Source: Capnocytophaga haemolytica | Lineage (GTDB): Bacteria > Bacteroidota > Bacteroidia > Flavobacteriales > Flavobacteriaceae | DNA: 64,000 bases | NCBI RefSeq assembly: GCF_001553545.1 | Contig: NZ_CP014227.1 | Coordinates: forward strand, 1,093,001-1,157,000 | Direction: 5' to 3' | Shown here: positions 63,088 to 64,000 of the stretch, one piece after another | How positions within the stretch are numbered: position 1 is the first letter of the stretch | Layout: each line of letters starts with the position of its first letter | Translations under genes and position numbers: made by a program | The notes under the pieces: model-generated | Told to the model about the DNA's origin: nothing | Databases searched by the model: none | The model's input: only the letters and a program-made list of their open reading frames with translations

Positions 63088-64000
63088 ATGAATGAACTTA
63101 CTTTAGAACTCACAGATCTTAGTCCTCAACAGTTTTTTGGAGAGGATGAGGTAAATATTAAGGCTATCAAAGCTCATTATGCCAAGTTAAAAATTGTGGC
63201 ACGAGGCAATAAAATACTCGCCTTTGGAGAGGAAATACTACTAAAAGAATTTCATCAGAAAGTGGAGCAACTGATAGCGTATTGTGCAAAATACAATCGT
63301 TTGGATGAGCGAATTATAGAGCGAATACTCACCTCTAATAGCCAAGAAACGATTGAAGAAGCAGCCAAAGGCGAAGGCGATGTGCTCTTACACGGGGTCA
63401 GTGGCAAGATCATCCGCCCACAGACCAAGAACCAAACCAAACTCGTAGAGTTGATAAAGAAGAACGATATGGTCTTTGCAGTGGGGCCAGCGGGTACGGG
63501 CAAGACTTATGTGGGCGTTGCTTTGGCGGTGCGGGCATTGAAGGAGAAACAAGTAAAACGCATAGTGCTCACGCGTCCTGCGGTAGAAGCGGGCGAGAAT
63601 CTCGGCTTCCTCCCTGGTGATATGAAAGAGAAGCTCGACCCTTATATGCAACCGCTTTACGATGCGCTCAGGGATATGATTCCACACGAGAAGCTCAGTG
63701 GCTTTATTGAGGCAGGCATCATTGAGATTGCCCCGCTGGCTTTTATGCGTGGACGCACACTCGACAATGCTTTTATCATATTAGACGAGGCGCAGAACAC
63801 TACCCACGCACAGATGAAGATGTTTCTCACCCGTATGGGGCGCAATGCTAAGTTTATGATCACGGGCGACCCTGGGCAGATCGACCTACCGCGTAAAACC
63901 ACCTCTGGCCTGAAAGAGGCGTTACTCATCCTCAAGAACGTGAAGGGCATTGGTATGTTGCATTTGGACGATAAAGACGTAGTACGTCACCCATTGGTAA
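63088..64000 (+). CDS. phoH: PhoH-family ATPase (3' end outside window)
   Basis: About 304 codons are visible of a usual length near 320. N-terminal KH-like region, then the P-loop AVGPAGTGKTYVGVALAV (Gly133-Thr140), VLTRPAVEAGENLGFLPGD, the Walker B-like IILDEAQNTTHAQMKMFLTR and MITGDPGQIDLP: all PhoH hallmarks. The proteins bind ATP and are linked to RNA metabolism and phosphate stress. The start is ATG 63088, 26 bases after the AsmA-like gene. Confidence 0.95.
   Translation, partial: MNELTLELTDLSPQQFFGEDEVNIKAIKAHYAKLKIVARGNKILAFGEEILLKEFHQKVEQLIAYCAKYNRLDERIIERILTSNSQETIEEAAKGEGDVLLHGVSGKIIRPQTKNQTKLVELIKKNDMVFAVGPAGTGKTYVGVALAVRALKEKQVKRIVLTRPAVEAGENLGFLPGDMKEKLDPYMQPLYDALRDMIPHEKLSGFIEAGIIEIAPLAFMRGRTLDNAFIILDEAQNTTHAQMKMFLTRMGRNAKFMITGDPGQIDLPRKTTSGLKEALLILKNVKGIGMLHLDDKDVVRHPLV

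Overview
The window looks like a chromosomal segment of a Flavobacteriia member (phylum Bacteroidota), most likely Capnocytophaga or a close relative. The evidence is low GC, promoters of the Bacteroidota type (TTG/TTTG, about 19 nt, then TAnnTTTG), a giant adhesin with a gliding-motility/type IX secretion C-terminal domain, HemJ-type heme synthesis, CarboxypepD_reg/DUF5686 envelope proteins and a lipoprotein with an acidic signal after the lipid cysteine. The genus is an inference. No rRNA operon, CRISPR array or complete prophage is visible.

Layout. 1-2.9 kb: minus-strand division/cell-wall genes rsmH, ftsL-like and ftsI (cut by the window start). 3.7-15.8 kb: one 4043-residue secreted modular adhesin. 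16-24.6 kb: housekeeping genes (RIC/ScdA repair protein, PAP2 phosphatase, tsaE, menC, mnmD, ilvE, pcm), two lipoproteins and tRNA-Arg. 24.9-29.5 kb: a GH3-family enzyme, then a minus-strand gcvH-vanZ-tonB-tonB series ending in a frameshifted third tonB. 29.9-37.3 kb: hemH-hemJ, tRNA-Met with an integrase remnant, typA, ychF, ftsX-DUF3098-uppP. 37.3-47 kb: minus-strand genes eno, DinB, carA, a YwqK/MORN protein, serC, a LuxC-type reductase and DUF5686. 47.15-48.04 kb: an IS5-family insertion sequence with a nonsense mutation. 48.1-50.1 kb: htrA and rlmH. 50.2-57.1 kb: patB, murA, DUF4290, DUF493, birA, ftsB, udk and a MATE exporter. 57.4-64 kb: an M64 peptidase, then GT9, aroQ, an AsmA-like protein and phoH (cut by the window end).

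Functional themes. Much of the content serves the envelope and division: FtsI, FtsL, FtsB, FtsX, MurA, UppP, AsmA, MATE, TonB, HtrA and the adhesin. MurA carries Asp where the fosfomycin-target Cys normally sits. htrA is preceded by a textbook sigma-54 site.

The most unusual material is between genes. (1) Arrays with strict 7-nt periodicity occur at several loci, often as two inverted arms that keep the same phase. One lies in frame inside the AsmA gene, and others supply the ends of the luxC and DinB genes. (2) A second intergenic family has 11-nt periodicity, at four loci. (3) Two minus-strand transcription units have a strong promoter, an intrinsic terminator and no ORF (about 155 and 115 nt), and are good small-RNA candidates.
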